The position numbers and the translations under genes are program-made. Below the pieces are notes generated by a model, which saw nothing but the letters and a program-made list of their open reading frames with translations, searched no databases and had not been told where the DNA came from. Below, in pieces: positions 36,507 to 45,923 of a stretch of 64,000 nucleotides of DNA (the first letter of the stretch is position 1; each line of letters opens with the position of its first letter). The DNA comes from Pelagibacteraceae bacterium AG-349-L17. GTDB taxonomy: Bacteria > Pseudomonadota > Alphaproteobacteria > Pelagibacterales > Pelagibacteraceae. The stretch spans positions 1 through 64,000 of the forward strand of contig QCDC01000002.1 in the NCBI GenBank assembly GCA_003278805.1, in the 5' to 3' direction.

Positions 36507-37250
36507 ATGACTATTTCCGATTCTGCATTATTTAATGTTGATATAAATAATTATAATGGCCCTCTAGATGTACTTTTAGATTTGGCAAAAGCTCAAAAGG
36601 TAGACCTTGAAGAGATATCAATAACTAAGTTAGCAGATCAGTTTCACGAATATATTACAAAAGAAAAAGATTTAAATTTAGAAATTGCCTCAGAATATTT
36701 ATTGATGGCAACTTGGTTAGCTTATTTAAAATCTAAATTGTTACTTCCAGGAACACCAGAAGAAGAATTTAAGGTTCAAGAAGTTGCTGAAAAATTAAAA
36801 TTACAACTTAAAAAATTAGAATTGATTAGATTGCTTTCTGAACAAATGTTAAAAAGAAAAAGATTAGGAAGAGAAATTCGATCAAGAGGAATGAAAGGAA
36901 ATATAAGATCTATATATAGCACAGAATATAATTTAAGTTTATTTGAGCTTCTTAAATCATATTCAACAATTATTATGACTAAAGACTTTCAAAAAATGAA
37001 TATTCCTAAATTACCTGTATTTACTGCTGAAGATGGAATTAAAACAATTAGAGAGTTTTTTGGTAAATTAATTGAGTGGAAGAAATTAGATGATTTAATT
37101 CCCCAAAATTTTAAAAGTAATTCAAAATATAAACGTACGGGTAAAGCAGGTATATTTGCTGGATCGTTAGAATTAGTTAAAGAAGGAAATTTAACTATGA
37201 AACAAGATAAATTATTTGATGATATTTATATTAAGGAAAATAATGATTAA
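36507..37250 (+). CDS. scpA: Segregation and condensation protein A
   Basis: Kleisin subunit of the SMC-ScpAB chromosome condensin. Hallmarks are the N-terminal YNGPLDVLLDLAKAQKVDLEEISI and SEYLLMATWLAYLKSKLLLP. The C-terminal winged helix begins about residue 165. The length of 247 is typical. It overlaps scpB by eight bases. No smc gene is in this window. Confidence 0.94.
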   Translation: MTISDSALFNVDINNYNGPLDVLLDLAKAQKVDLEEISITKLADQFHEYITKEKDLNLEIASEYLLMATWLAYLKSKLLLPGTPEEEFKVQEVAEKLKLQLKKLELIRLLSEQMLKRKRLGREIRSRGMKGNIRSIYSTEYNLSLFELLKSYSTIIMTKDFQKMNIPKLPVFTAEDGIKTIREFFGKLIEWKKLDDLIPQNFKSNSKYKRTGKAGIFAGSLELVKEGNLTMKQDKLFDDIYIKENND

Positions 37251-37944
37251 AAAAGAAAAAATTTCAAAAGATAATATTGTTAAATTTCCATCTAAGTTAA
37301 CTGATTTAGAAAAAGAAATTGAAGCAATTATTTTTGCTGCTGCTGAACCATTAGATGTTGATACAATTGAAAGTAAAGTTACTAAAAAAGGTAGCGTCTC
37401 TAAATCATTAGAAAAGTTGCAGCAAGAATACTCTAAACGTGGAATTAATTTGGTTTGTATAAAAGAAAAGTGGTCCTTCAGAACTTCTCCTAACTTGTCA
37501 ATCATCATGTCGCAAGAAAGAACCGTTGAAAAAAAACTTTCTAGAGCTGCTGTGGAGACTTTAGCCATAATCGTTTATCATCAACCTGTTACTAGAGCAG
37601 AGATTGAGGAGATAAGAGGTGTTGCATTTGGAACGAATACTCTTGAAATATTGATGGAGCTTAACTGGGTTAAGCCAGGTGGTCGTAAAGATGTACCAGG
37701 AAGACCAATTCAGTATGTTACAACAGACGAATTTTTAAGTCATTTTAATCTTCAAAAATTATCTGATTTACCAACAATTGATGAATTAGGCGCAGCTGGT
37801 TTAATTGATAGTTCTAGTATTGATAATGCAATATTTGGAACAGGAAAATTCTACAAAGAAAAACAAGAAGAAAAAAAAGAGGATATTTATTCCAATATTG
37901 ATGAGATGCTAAACAGCACTCTTGATACAGAAGAGAAAGATTAA
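37243..37944 (+). CDS. scpB: Segregation and condensation protein B
   Basis: Partner of ScpA in the condensin complex. Two winged-helix domains are seen (about 20-100 and 105-180), with AAVETLAIIVYHQPVTRAEIEEIRGV as the family signature. I start at ATG 37243, which has AAGGA six bases upstream and overlaps scpA by eight bases. The open frame reaches 37216, but that start has no ribosome-binding site. The protein is 233 residues with an acidic tail. Confidence 0.93.
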   Translation: MIKKEKISKDNIVKFPSKLTDLEKEIEAIIFAAAEPLDVDTIESKVTKKGSVSKSLEKLQQEYSKRGINLVCIKEKWSFRTSPNLSIIMSQERTVEKKLSRAAVETLAIIVYHQPVTRAEIEEIRGVAFGTNTLEILMELNWVKPGGRKDVPGRPIQYVTTDEFLSHFNLQKLSDLPTIDELGAAGLIDSSSIDNAIFGTGKFYKEKQEEKKEDIYSNIDEMLNSTLDTEEKD

Positions 37945-37991
37945 CAAAAAAGTAACTTTTAAATTAACCATAAAAAGGTTATAAGTTTTTC

Positions 37992-38192
37992 ATGAGCATA
38001 GGAATTTGGCAAATAGCAATCGTAGTTATATTAGTAGTCTTATTATTTGGACGAGGTAAAATCTCTAGTCTGATGGGTGATGTAGCTAAGGGAATTAAAA
38101 GTTTCAAAAAAGGAATGGCGTCAGATGTTACTGACGATACAGAGCCAAAAAATATATCCGACGAAAATAAAGACTCAGAAAACAAAGATTAA
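37992..38192 (+). CDS. tatA: Sec-independent protein translocase TatA
   Basis: Pore-forming subunit of the twin-arginine export system. The N-terminal membrane span (about 5-20), the [24 protein letters not shown] amphipathic helix and the acidic tail are all typical. The length is 66. Only 47 bases separate it from scpB, and tatB follows after five. Confidence 0.95.
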   Translation: MSIGIWQIAIVVILVVLLFGRGKISSLMGDVAKGIKSFKKGMASDVTDDTEPKNISDENKDSENKD

Positions 38193-38197
38193 ATCAC

Positions 38198-38419
38198 ATG
38201 CCTACTATTGGTTGGTTTGAGATATTAATTGTTGTTGGTATTGCAATTGTTGTTCTTGGTCCAAAAGATTTTCCAATCATGTTAAAGAAAGCAGGTTCTT
38301 GGATAGGGACTGCAAAAAGGTATGTGAGCAATATTCAAAATGAAGTTTCTAATTTAGAAATAGATGACGAAAAAGTTGATAATGAAATAAAAAAAGAAAC
38401 TAAAAAAGATGAGCAATGA
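38198..38419 (+). CDS. tatB: Sec-independent protein translocase TatB (short form)
   Basis: Substrate-handling Tat subunit. It has the TatB N-terminus (IGWFEILIVVGIAIVVLGPKDFPIMLKKAGSWIG), where the conserved Glu of the membrane span and the GP hinge are seen. At 73 residues it lacks most of the long C-terminal tail found in E. coli TatB (171 residues). The gene order tatA-tatB-tatC supports the call over a second TatA. It overlaps tatC by 11 bases. Confidence 0.88.
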   Translation: MPTIGWFEILIVVGIAIVVLGPKDFPIMLKKAGSWIGTAKRYVSNIQNEVSNLEIDDEKVDNEIKKETKKDEQ

Positions 38420-39179
38420 AGAAAATGAAGGTGGATTTGTTAGCCATCTAACAGAACTAAGAAAAAGATTAATACATAGTTTTATATTTTTAATAATCTT
38501 TTTTGTTATTTGTTACGTATTTGCAGAACACATATACGGTTTTTTAGTTGATCCATTTGCTCAAGCTGTAAAAGATGATGGGTCTGACAGAAGGCTTATT
38601 TTTACAGCATTACAAGAAACTTTTTTAACATATATTAAGGTATCTTTTTTCACAGCTTTTTTTGTGACCTGTCCATTTATTCTAATTCAAATATGGAAAT
38701 TTATTGCACCAGGATTATATAAACATGAAAAAGTTGCAATACTCCCATATCTTGTACTAACACCAATCCTTTTCTTTTTAGGAGGTATGCTTGTTTACTA
38801 TTTGATAATGCCTCTAGCTATTAAATTCTTTTTATCGTTTGAAAGCACAGGGATGTCTACAAGTTTACCAATTCAATTAGAAGCCAAAGTAAATGAATAC
38901 TTATCACTTGTTATGAAGTTAATTTTTGCATTTGGAATAAGTTTCCAACTACCTATAGTCTTAAGTTTGTTAGCAAGAATAGGTGTTGTTGACAGTAAAT
39001 TTCTAAAAGAAAGAAGAAAGTATGTGGTGGTAATTATATTTGCTGCAGCTGCATTACTTACACCACCAGATCCAATTACTCAAATAGGTTTAGCTATTCC
39101 TTTATTAATTTTATATGAATTATCAATATTTTCAGTAAAATTTATAGAAAACAAAAATGTAGAAAAAACTGATGCATAA
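38409..39179 (+). CDS. tatC: Sec-independent protein translocase TatC
   Basis: Six-span receptor for twin-arginine signal peptides. Signature regions are [15 protein letters not shown] near the N-terminus, [15 protein letters not shown], and the late [17 protein letters not shown]. The length of 256 is normal. It overlaps tatB and serS. One possible substrate is encoded in this window, the M48 protease with DRRKFL at its N-terminus. Confidence 0.95.
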   Translation: MSNEENEGGFVSHLTELRKRLIHSFIFLIIFFVICYVFAEHIYGFLVDPFAQAVKDDGSDRRLIFTALQETFLTYIKVSFFTAFFVTCPFILIQIWKFIAPGLYKHEKVAILPYLVLTPILFFLGGMLVYYLIMPLAIKFFLSFESTGMSTSLPIQLEAKVNEYLSLVMKLIFAFGISFQLPIVLSLLARIGVVDSKFLKERRKYVVVIIFAAAALLTPPDPITQIGLAIPLLILYELSIFSVKFIENKNVEKTDA

Positions 39180-40431
39180 TTTAAAAGAAATTAGAAAAGA
39201 TTTTTCAAAATTTGAAAAAGATCTTGAAAAACGTTCAGTTAAAATTGATTCTAATAATTTAAAAAAGCTTGATGAGTTAAATAGAGATTTAATTCAAAAA
39301 AAAGAAAACTTAGAAAAAGAAAAAAAAGATATTTCAAAATCTAAAGATGAAAGTTTATTCAAAAAATCTAAAGAAATATCTATTGAATTAGAGAAGATTT
39401 CTGAGCAACAAAAAAATATTAAAACTGAATTAAATAATATTTTATCAAGTATACCAAACATACCTCATCAAGATGTTCCAAATGGAAAAGATGAAAATGA
39501 CAATGTGGAAGTTCTAAAAGCAGGGAAAGTTCCTAAATTTGATTTTAAACCAAAATCTCATTACGAACTTGGTGAAAAATTAGGCATGCTTGATTTTGAT
39601 CTTGCAACAAAAACAACTGGATCAAGATTTGTATTTGTTAAAAATGAGTTAGCATTACTAGAACGAGGTTTATCTAATTTTATGCTAGATACCCATATTA
39701 TTCAAAATGGTTATCAAGAGATTTCACCTCCATTAATTGCTTCTGATAATACGATGTATGGAACAGGTCAATTACCAAAATTTGAAAATGATCAATTTGA
39801 AATAAAATTTGATCAAGGATCCGATAGAAAATTTTTAATTCCAACTGCTGAAGTAATTTTAACAAACATTGTTAAAGATAAAATTGTTGACCAAAAAGAT
39901 TTACCAATGAGATTTGTCGCTTCAACTCCATGTTTTAGAAAGGAAGCAGGTAGTTATGGAAAAGATACCAAAGGAATGATTAGACAACATCAATTTTATA
40001 AAGTTGAGATGGTCAGTATTGTAGAAAATGAAAATTGCCTTGAAGAATTAGAAAGAATGACAAACTGTGCAACAGATATTCTGGATAAGCTAGAGTTACC
40101 TTATAGAAAAATAATTTTATGTTCTGGGGATATGGGTTTCAGCGCTGAAAAAACCTATGATATTGAAGTTTGGTTACCATCAGAAAACAAGTATCGTGAA
40201 ATATCATCATGCTCTTCTTGTTCAACATTTCAGGCACAAAGAATGAAATCAAGATATAAAAATAAAAACAAAGAAACTGTTTTTGTTGGAACATTAAATG
40301 GAAGTGGTTTAGCTGTGGGCAGAACTTTAATTGCTGTACTAGAGAACTATCAACAAAAAGATGGTTCGATTATTGTTCCTAAGGTACTGCGACCGTATAT
40401 GAATAATTTGGAATTGATTTCAACTAAATAA
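39172..40431 (+). CDS. serS: Seryl-tRNA synthetase
   Basis: Class II synthetase charging tRNA-Ser. The N-terminal 100 residues form the tRNA-binding coiled coil (rich in Lys/Glu), then [16 protein letters not shown], motif 2 [21 protein letters not shown] and motif 3 [18 protein letters not shown]. The length of 419 is normal. It overlaps tatC by eight bases (ATGCATAA), the usual alphaproteobacterial tatC-serS neighbourhood. Confidence 0.96.
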   Translation: MHNLKEIRKDFSKFEKDLEKRSVKIDSNNLKKLDELNRDLIQKKENLEKEKKDISKSKDESLFKKSKEISIELEKISEQQKNIKTELNNILSSIPNIPHQDVPNGKDENDNVEVLKAGKVPKFDFKPKSHYELGEKLGMLDFDLATKTTGSRFVFVKNELALLERGLSNFMLDTHIIQNGYQEISPPLIASDNTMYGTGQLPKFENDQFEIKFDQGSDRKFLIPTAEVILTNIVKDKIVDQKDLPMRFVASTPCFRKEAGSYGKDTKGMIRQHQFYKVEMVSIVENENCLEELERMTNCATDILDKLELPYRKIILCSGDMGFSAEKTYDIEVWLPSENKYREISSCSSCSTFQAQRMKSRYKNKNKETVFVGTLNGSGLAVGRTLIAVLENYQQKDGSIIVPKVLRPYMNNLELISTK

Positions 40432-40485
40432 AGTTGTTTTAATTACATAGATAGTATAAGTATTCACATAATTATAAGGAGATTT

Positions 40486-40779
40486 ATGGAAGGCTCAGGA
40501 ATAGGACAATTTATACCGTTAATTTTAATATTTGTTATTTTTTATTTTTTCTTAATCAGACCACAGCAAAAAAAAGTTAAAGAGCACAAAGCAATGGTTG
40601 AAAGTCTTAAGAGAGGTGACAAGGTTGTTACTTCTGGTGGAATTACAGGTACAGTGGAGAGGCTTATAGACAACGATAAAGTTGAAGTAGAAATTGCTGA
40701 AAATGTAAAGGTTGAGATAGTTAAATCAACTGGTATTCAAAGTCTTGTTAATACAAATACTCAAGAAGTTAAAAAATAA
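40486..40779 (+). CDS. yajC: Preprotein translocase subunit YajC
   Basis: Small accessory subunit of the SecDF complex. One membrane span near the N-terminus (IPLILIFVIFYFFLIRPQQKK) is followed by VKEHKAMVESLKRGDKVVTSGGITG, the family core. The length is 97. A strong Shine-Dalgarno AAGGAG precedes the ATG. It is 14 bases before secD. Confidence 0.95.
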   Translation: MEGSGIGQFIPLILIFVIFYFFLIRPQQKKVKEHKAMVESLKRGDKVVTSGGITGTVERLIDNDKVEVEIAENVKVEIVKSTGIQSLVNTNTQEVKK

Positions 40780-40793
40780 TTATTTTTAGTTAA

Positions 40794-42347
40794 GTGCTTT
40801 ATTTCTCTAAGTTAAGAATTTTATTTATAACTCTTTTTTCGGTTTTATTTATTTTATTAGCCTCATCAAACATTTTTAAATTTGATGATAATTTTTTTGA
40901 TAAAAAAATTAATCTAGGATTAGATCTTCAAGGTGGATCATATCTATTACTTGAAATTGATAATGAACCTGTAATTGAACAAAAATTACAAAACCTAACA
41001 ACAACAATTAGAAATTACTTCAAAGAAAAAAATATTAAAATCAACAATATAAAAATAGAAAATCAAAATATTTTTTTTAATGTATTAGATAATGATAAGC
41101 AATCTGTTTTAGATGTTTTTCAGGATGAAAATAGCAACCTTAACCCATATTACCCAAGATTTAAATCACATCAGTTAGAAATTGAAGATACAGGGTTAAA
41201 TTTAAAAGTTAATTTTTCAAGACAAGGTTTAATTAAACTTAAAACTTCTTCTCAAGATCAAGCTATAGAAATAGTTAGAAGGAGAGTAGATGAGGTTGGA
41301 ACTAATGAGCCAAACATACTTAAAAGAGGAAACAACCGAATTTTAGTAGAGCTTCCTGGATTAGATGATCCAATGAGAATAAAATCATTGCTTGGTAAAA
41401 CTGCAAACCTTACTTTTCGATTTGTAACAAATGACGAAAATGATCGTTTTGGAGTTGAAAAGTTAAAATTTGAAAATGGTTTAGAAGAAGCAACAGTTAG
41501 TAAAAGAATTATAATAAGTGGTGAAAATTTACTTGATGCTCAACCAAAAATGGACACTCAAGCTAACCAAACAATTGTTTCATTTACTTTAGATAGAGTA
41601 GGTGCAAAAAGGTTTGGTAAGGCAACGTCAACTGGTATTGGGAAGCAACTAGCAATTGTCTTAGATGGTAAAATTATTAGTGCTCCTGTTGTTAGAGATA
41701 CTATAGCAAGTGGATCTGGTCAGATTAGCGGTGGCTTTACATTTCAAACTGCAACCGATTTAGCTTTATTGTTAAGATCTGGAGCATTACCAGCGCCATT
41801 AGAAATTATTGAAGAAAGAACAGTAGGACCTGATCTTGGGCAAGACTCAATTAATGCAGGAATGATTGCACTAGCAATTGGTTTTATGTTGGTGATAATT
41901 TTTATGTTTGTAAAATATAAAATTTTTGGATTAATTACTAATGTTACACTTATAGTTAATTTGTTTATTCTTTTGGGTGTTTTAACTTTATTCGAGGCTA
42001 CTTTAACATTACCTGGTATTGCAGGGATTATTTTGACTGTAGGTATGGCAGTTGATGCAAATGTTTTAATTTTTGAAAGGATTAAAGAAGAATTAAAAGA
42101 CGAGACTAATAATATTTTGGCTTTTGACGGTGGTTATACCAAATCAAGAACAGCAATTTTAGATGCTAACATAACAACATTATTAGCTGCAATTATTTTA
42201 TTTTTTATGGGTTCAGGACCAGTAAAAGGTTTTGCTGTAACATTAGGTGTTGGAATATTTACAACACTTTTTTCAGTTTATTTTATAGCAAGATTATTCA
42301 CTAGTATTTATGTATCAAGAAATAAGAATAAGGAAAAATTAATTTAA
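40794..42347 (+). CDS. secD: Protein translocase subunit SecD
   Basis: Membrane protein that uses the proton gradient to assist Sec export. It starts with GTG at 40794. The conserved N-terminal LGLDLQGGSYLLLEID, the periplasmic P1 domain, VGPDLGQDSINAGMIA and the late GMAVDANVLIFERIKEEL are all visible. The length of 517 is normal for alphaproteobacteria. It overlaps secF by one base (TAATG). Confidence 0.95.
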   Translation: MLYFSKLRILFITLFSVLFILLASSNIFKFDDNFFDKKINLGLDLQGGSYLLLEIDNEPVIEQKLQNLTTTIRNYFKEKNIKINNIKIENQNIFFNVLDNDKQSVLDVFQDENSNLNPYYPRFKSHQLEIEDTGLNLKVNFSRQGLIKLKTSSQDQAIEIVRRRVDEVGTNEPNILKRGNNRILVELPGLDDPMRIKSLLGKTANLTFRFVTNDENDRFGVEKLKFENGLEEATVSKRIIISGENLLDAQPKMDTQANQTIVSFTLDRVGAKRFGKATSTGIGKQLAIVLDGKIISAPVVRDTIASGSGQISGGFTFQTATDLALLLRSGALPAPLEIIEERTVGPDLGQDSINAGMIALAIGFMLVIIFMFVKYKIFGLITNVTLIVNLFILLGVLTLFEATLTLPGIAGIILTVGMAVDANVLIFERIKEELKDETNNILAFDGGYTKSRTAILDANITTLLAAIILFFMGSGPVKGFAVTLGVGIFTTLFSVYFIARLFTSIYVSRNKNKEKLI

Positions 42348-43246
42348 TGATTGCTTTTAATAAATATTATAATCACTTTAATTTATTATCATCAGTTTTG
42401 ATTGTTGTTTCATTATTATTGTTAATATTTAAAGGGCTTAATTTTGGGATAGACTTTAAAGGCGGTACATTAATTGAATTAAGAGCCTCAGACTCAAAAA
42501 TAAATGTTAGTTCATTAAGAGATAGATTTAATCAAATGGACTTAGGAGATGTTTCAGTAAAGAAATTTGGTAATGATACTGATTTTTTAGTGAAATTTGA
42601 AAATAAAGACAATAAGAAGAACATTATTGAAGAAATTAAAGCTAACTTAGATAAATCTTTTGGAAACAATTATGATTTTAGAAGAGTTGAAAATGTTGGT
42701 CCTAAAGTTAGTGCCGAATTATTAAAATCAGGGGTGATAGCAATATCTTTGTCATTAGCATTAATGTTGATTTACATTTGGATTAGATTTGAATGGCAAT
42801 TTAGTCTAGGAGCAATTTTAGCTTTGTTTCACGATGTCATTGTAACACTAGGAGTTTTTTCACTATTTAGTTTAGAAATAAACTTATCAATTATAGCAGC
42901 TGTATTAACAATAGTAGGATACTCTATGAATGACACAGTAGTCATTTTCGATCGTGTAAGAGAAAATCTAAGAAAATATTCAGATATTAAAATTTTTGAA
43001 TTAACAAATATTTCAATTAATGAAACTTTATCAAGAACAATCATAACATCTGCAACCACTTTACTAGCTTTATTAGCTATATATTTTTTTGGTGGAGAGA
43101 TACTTAAAGGATTTTCACTTGCTATGATATTAGGTGTCGTTTTTGGAACTTATTCCTCAATATATATAGCGAATACTGTTCTAGTGAGATTAAGAGTTTC
43201 TCAAAAAACAGTTTTGAGAGAAGACGATCAAAATAAATTGAATTAA
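42347..43246 (+). CDS. secF: Protein translocase subunit SecF
   Basis: Partner of SecD. Marks are LNFGIDFKGGTLIELRA, VGPKVSAELLKSGVIAI and the late GYSMNDTVVIFDRVRENLRKY. The 299 residues contain six membrane spans. Translation should be coupled to secD by the TAATG overlap. A 54-base gap follows before the acetoacetyl-CoA synthetase gene. Confidence 0.95.
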   Translation: MIAFNKYYNHFNLLSSVLIVVSLLLLIFKGLNFGIDFKGGTLIELRASDSKINVSSLRDRFNQMDLGDVSVKKFGNDTDFLVKFENKDNKKNIIEEIKANLDKSFGNNYDFRRVENVGPKVSAELLKSGVIAISLSLALMLIYIWIRFEWQFSLGAILALFHDVIVTLGVFSLFSLEINLSIIAAVLTIVGYSMNDTVVIFDRVRENLRKYSDIKIFELTNISINETLSRTIITSATTLLALLAIYFFGGEILKGFSLAMILGVVFGTYSSIYIANTVLVRLRVSQKTVLREDDQNKLN

Positions 43247-43288
43247 TCATTAAAATAATTAAAATTTCATTATATTACTTCAAAGTAC

Positions 43289-43294
43289 TATAAT
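43289..43294 (+). promoter_or_regulatory. Possible -10 element of the acetoacetyl-CoA synthetase gene
   Basis: A consensus TATAAT ends six bases before the ATG at 43301, so transcription could begin at or next to the start codon. The -35 candidate at about 43266-43271 (TTCATT) is weak. No Shine-Dalgarno is visible before the ATG, which agrees with a leaderless mRNA. Confidence 0.4.
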
Positions 43295-43300
43295 TATTTT

Positions 43301-45262
43301 ATGAATATAAGACTTTGGAAACCATCCAGTAAAACAAAAAAAAATTCAAATTTATTTAAATTTGAAAAATTTATATCTAAAAGATTTAATAAAAATTTTA
43401 ATGAAAATTTCAAAAAAATTCATGATTGGTCAGTTAAAAACCAAGGTGATTTTTGGAGTAGTGTGTGGGATTTCTCAAAAGTTAAAGGTGTTAAAAGTAA
43501 TACTAAAGTCAAAAAATCAAAAAAATTTTTTAAAAATACTTTTTTACCAAATTCAAGATTAAATTTTTGTGAAAATTTACTTTCAAAAAATACAAAAGAG
43601 AAAGCAATTACTTTTATTAGTGAAAATGGCTATCGTGAAATACGAAATTGGAATGAATTAAATAAAAATGTAAAAAATATTTCAAATAATTTTAAAAAAT
43701 TAAATATTAAGCCAAAAGATAGAATAGCAGCTTATATGCCAAACATACCTGATACAGTGGAGGCTTTTTTGGCTACTGTTGCTATTGGGGCCATATGGTC
43801 ATCTTGTTCACCTGATTTTGGAATTAATGGTGTAATAGAGAGATTTTCTCAAATTAAACCAAAAATTTTAATTGTTACTAATCAATATTTTTACAATGGA
43901 AAAAAAATTAATATTTTAGAAAGAATTCCTGAAATAATAAAAAAAATTCCTACGATAAAGCATGTAATTATTTCCATTTATCCTGGTCAGCCTGTTTTAA
44001 AAAAACTACCAAATTACAAAAATATCAAAACACATTATTGGAACAATATTATTAATGAAGATGTTTTAAAATTTAAATTTCCTAAATTTGATTTTGAACA
44101 TGATTTAGCAATTCTTTATTCTAGTGGTACAACAGGTAAACCCAAATGTATTTGTCATAAAAATGGGGGTGTATTAGTACAGCATTTAAAAGAACATCAA
44201 TTGCATTGTGACATTAAAGAAAATGACAATGTTTTTTATTTTACAACATGTGGATGGATGATGTGGAATTGGTTAATTTCAGTTTTAGCCTTAAAAGCAT
44301 CAATCGTATTATTCGATGGTTTTCCAATGTATAAACGTGATGATCTACTAATAAAGATAGCCAATAAAGAAAACATAACCTTATTTGGCGTTAGTGCCAA
44401 ATATATCGATTCTTTAAGAAAAACAAAAAAAAATTTTAAAAAAGTTCATAAGTTAGAAAAACTAAGAACTATTTGCTCTACGGGATCTCCATTATCAACA
44501 GATAGTTTTAAATATGTATACAAGAATGTTAAAAAAAATGTTCATTTAGCATCTATTTCTGGAGGCACAGATATTGTTTCTTGTTTTGTTTTGGGTAACT
44601 TATATCAACCTGTTCATGCAGGAGAGATACAAAGCAAAGGTTTAGGTATGGATGTACGAGTATTTAATGAAAAAGGAAAGTCAATTTTAAATCAAAAAGG
44701 TGAATTGGTTTGTGTTAATCCTTTTCCATCAATGCCTTCAAAATTTTGGAATGATCATAAAGATACAAAATTTAAAAAAGCTTATTTTAACAGATATAGA
44801 AATATATGGCACCATGGCGATTACGCTCAAATAACAAATAATAATGGAATAATAATATCAGGAAGATCTGACACAACTTTAAATCCTGGTGGAGTAAGGC
44901 TTGGTACTGCCGAAATTTACTCTGAGGTAGAGCGGTTTAAAGAAATTAAGGAGTCTTTAGTTGTTGGACAATCTTGGGATAACGATGTTCGTATTATTTT
45001 ATTTGTAGTTTTAAATTCTAAGTATCAACTTGATGATAGCTTATTAAAAAAATTAAAATTACAAATTAAAAAAAATGCATCTCCTAGACATGTGCCAAGA
45101 AAAATAATTCAAATAAATGATATACCAAGAACTAAAAGTGGTAAAATTGTTGAGCTAGCTGTCAAAAATATAATTGAGGGAAATAAAATTAAAAATAAAG
45201 AGGCCTTAGCTAACCCTGAATCATTAAATCAATTTAAGAATATTAAAGAGTTACAATCTTAA
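43301..45262 (+). CDS. Acetoacetate-CoA ligase (acetoacetyl-CoA synthetase)
   Basis: AMP-forming ligase that activates acetoacetate with CoA, linked to ketone body or polyhydroxybutyrate-type carbon use. The N-terminus RLWKPSS and HDWSVKNQGDFWSSVWDF are typical for the acetoacetate subgroup. The AMP-binding core includes LYSSGTTGKPKCICH, then TTCGWMMWNWLIS, and GRSDTTLNPGGVRLGTAEIY. The catalytic Lys lies in PRTKSGKIVELAVK. The length of 653 fits the subgroup. It is monocistronic and converges on a PuuD-like gene eight bases away, over a T-rich gap that may serve as terminator. Confidence 0.92.
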   Translation: MNIRLWKPSSKTKKNSNLFKFEKFISKRFNKNFNENFKKIHDWSVKNQGDFWSSVWDFSKVKGVKSNTKVKKSKKFFKNTFLPNSRLNFCENLLSKNTKEKAITFISENGYREIRNWNELNKNVKNISNNFKKLNIKPKDRIAAYMPNIPDTVEAFLATVAIGAIWSSCSPDFGINGVIERFSQIKPKILIVTNQYFYNGKKINILERIPEIIKKIPTIKHVIISIYPGQPVLKKLPNYKNIKTHYWNNIINEDVLKFKFPKFDFEHDLAILYSSGTTGKPKCICHKNGGVLVQHLKEHQLHCDIKENDNVFYFTTCGWMMWNWLISVLALKASIVLFDGFPMYKRDDLLIKIANKENITLFGVSAKYIDSLRKTKKNFKKVHKLEKLRTICSTGSPLSTDSFKYVYKNVKKNVHLASISGGTDIVSCFVLGNLYQPVHAGEIQSKGLGMDVRVFNEKGKSILNQKGELVCVNPFPSMPSKFWNDHKDTKFKKAYFNRYRNIWHHGDYAQITNNNGIIISGRSDTTLNPGGVRLGTAEIYSEVERFKEIKESLVVGQSWDNDVRIILFVVLNSKYQLDDSLLKKLKLQIKKNASPRHVPRKIIQINDIPRTKSGKIVELAVKNIIEGNKIKNKEALANPESLNQFKNIKELQS

Positions 45263-45270
45263 TTTTTTTT

Positions 45271-45873
45271 TTAATATATATTTTGTGCTGCAACCATAGA
45301 AAGCAGCATTGGCAAAGATAACAGGGTATTAGTTCTTGAAAATAGCATTGCTGTTTTAGCAGATTTAGCTTTTGTGTCTGGATCACTTTCAACAATTCCC
45401 AAAGCTCTTTTCTGATTTGGCCAAATTACAAACCATACATTAAATGCCATTATAATTCCTAACCACATTCCGATTCCAATTGCAGTATGTTTTGGTACAC
45501 CCGAACCAATACTTAAAGTCATTGCATCATGAAGATATCCATTAAGAAGAGCTAGAATTAAACCAGAAAGAACAGTTAATGCAGCAGCCCATCTAAAGTA
45601 AAATAATGCAGCTGGTGCTATTACTTTACCAATAGCTGGTTTTTGTTCATCTGGAATTTTTCCCATATTTGGAATTTGAACAAAATTGAAATACCAAAGT
45701 AATCCAATCCACATAATTGCAACAATTACATGAATGTATCTAAATAACCAGCTCCAGAATAGCGTATCAAAAGCAATTCCATCGTTTAAATAGAACAACC
45801 CCAAAAACAATACTATTGCTAACGCAAGGGATGCATGCACTGTTTTTGATAATGATGACAATAAACTACTCAT
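45271..45873 (-). CDS. PuuD-like (urate oxidase N-terminal domain) membrane protein
   Basis: A 200-residue membrane protein with about five spans. It resembles the N-terminal membrane domain of the bacterial urate hydroxylase PuuD (FRYIHVIVAIMWIGLLWYFNFVQIP, RWAAALTVLSGLILAL, GIGMWLGIIMAFNVWFVIWPNQKRALG). Full PuuD proteins carry a C-terminal cytochrome c domain, which is absent here. No purine-catabolism gene is nearby. Urate oxidation is therefore unproven, and a general haem or quinone redox role is possible. Confidence 0.8.
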   Translation of the reverse strand: MSSLLSSLSKTVHASLALAIVLFLGLFYLNDGIAFDTLFWSWLFRYIHVIVAIMWIGLLWYFNFVQIPNMGKIPDEQKPAIGKVIAPAALFYFRWAAALTVLSGLILALLNGYLHDAMTLSIGSGVPKHTAIGIGMWLGIIMAFNVWFVIWPNQKRALGIVESDPDTKAKSAKTAMLFSRTNTLLSLPMLLSMVAAQNIY

Positions 45874-45923
45874 GATTCTCTTTAACTATACACTAATTTT
45901 TTAATTTTTTTAAGTTGTTAAAT

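Noticed and set aside
37212-37568. 118-codon minus-strand frame
   Set aside because: It is the antisense shadow of scpB, which has two recognisable winged-helix domains and conserved neighbours. The minus frame shows no motif or ribosome-binding site.
38198-38419. A second tatA instead of tatB
   Set aside because: Glu in the membrane span and GPKDFP after it fit TatB, and the position between tatA and tatC agrees.
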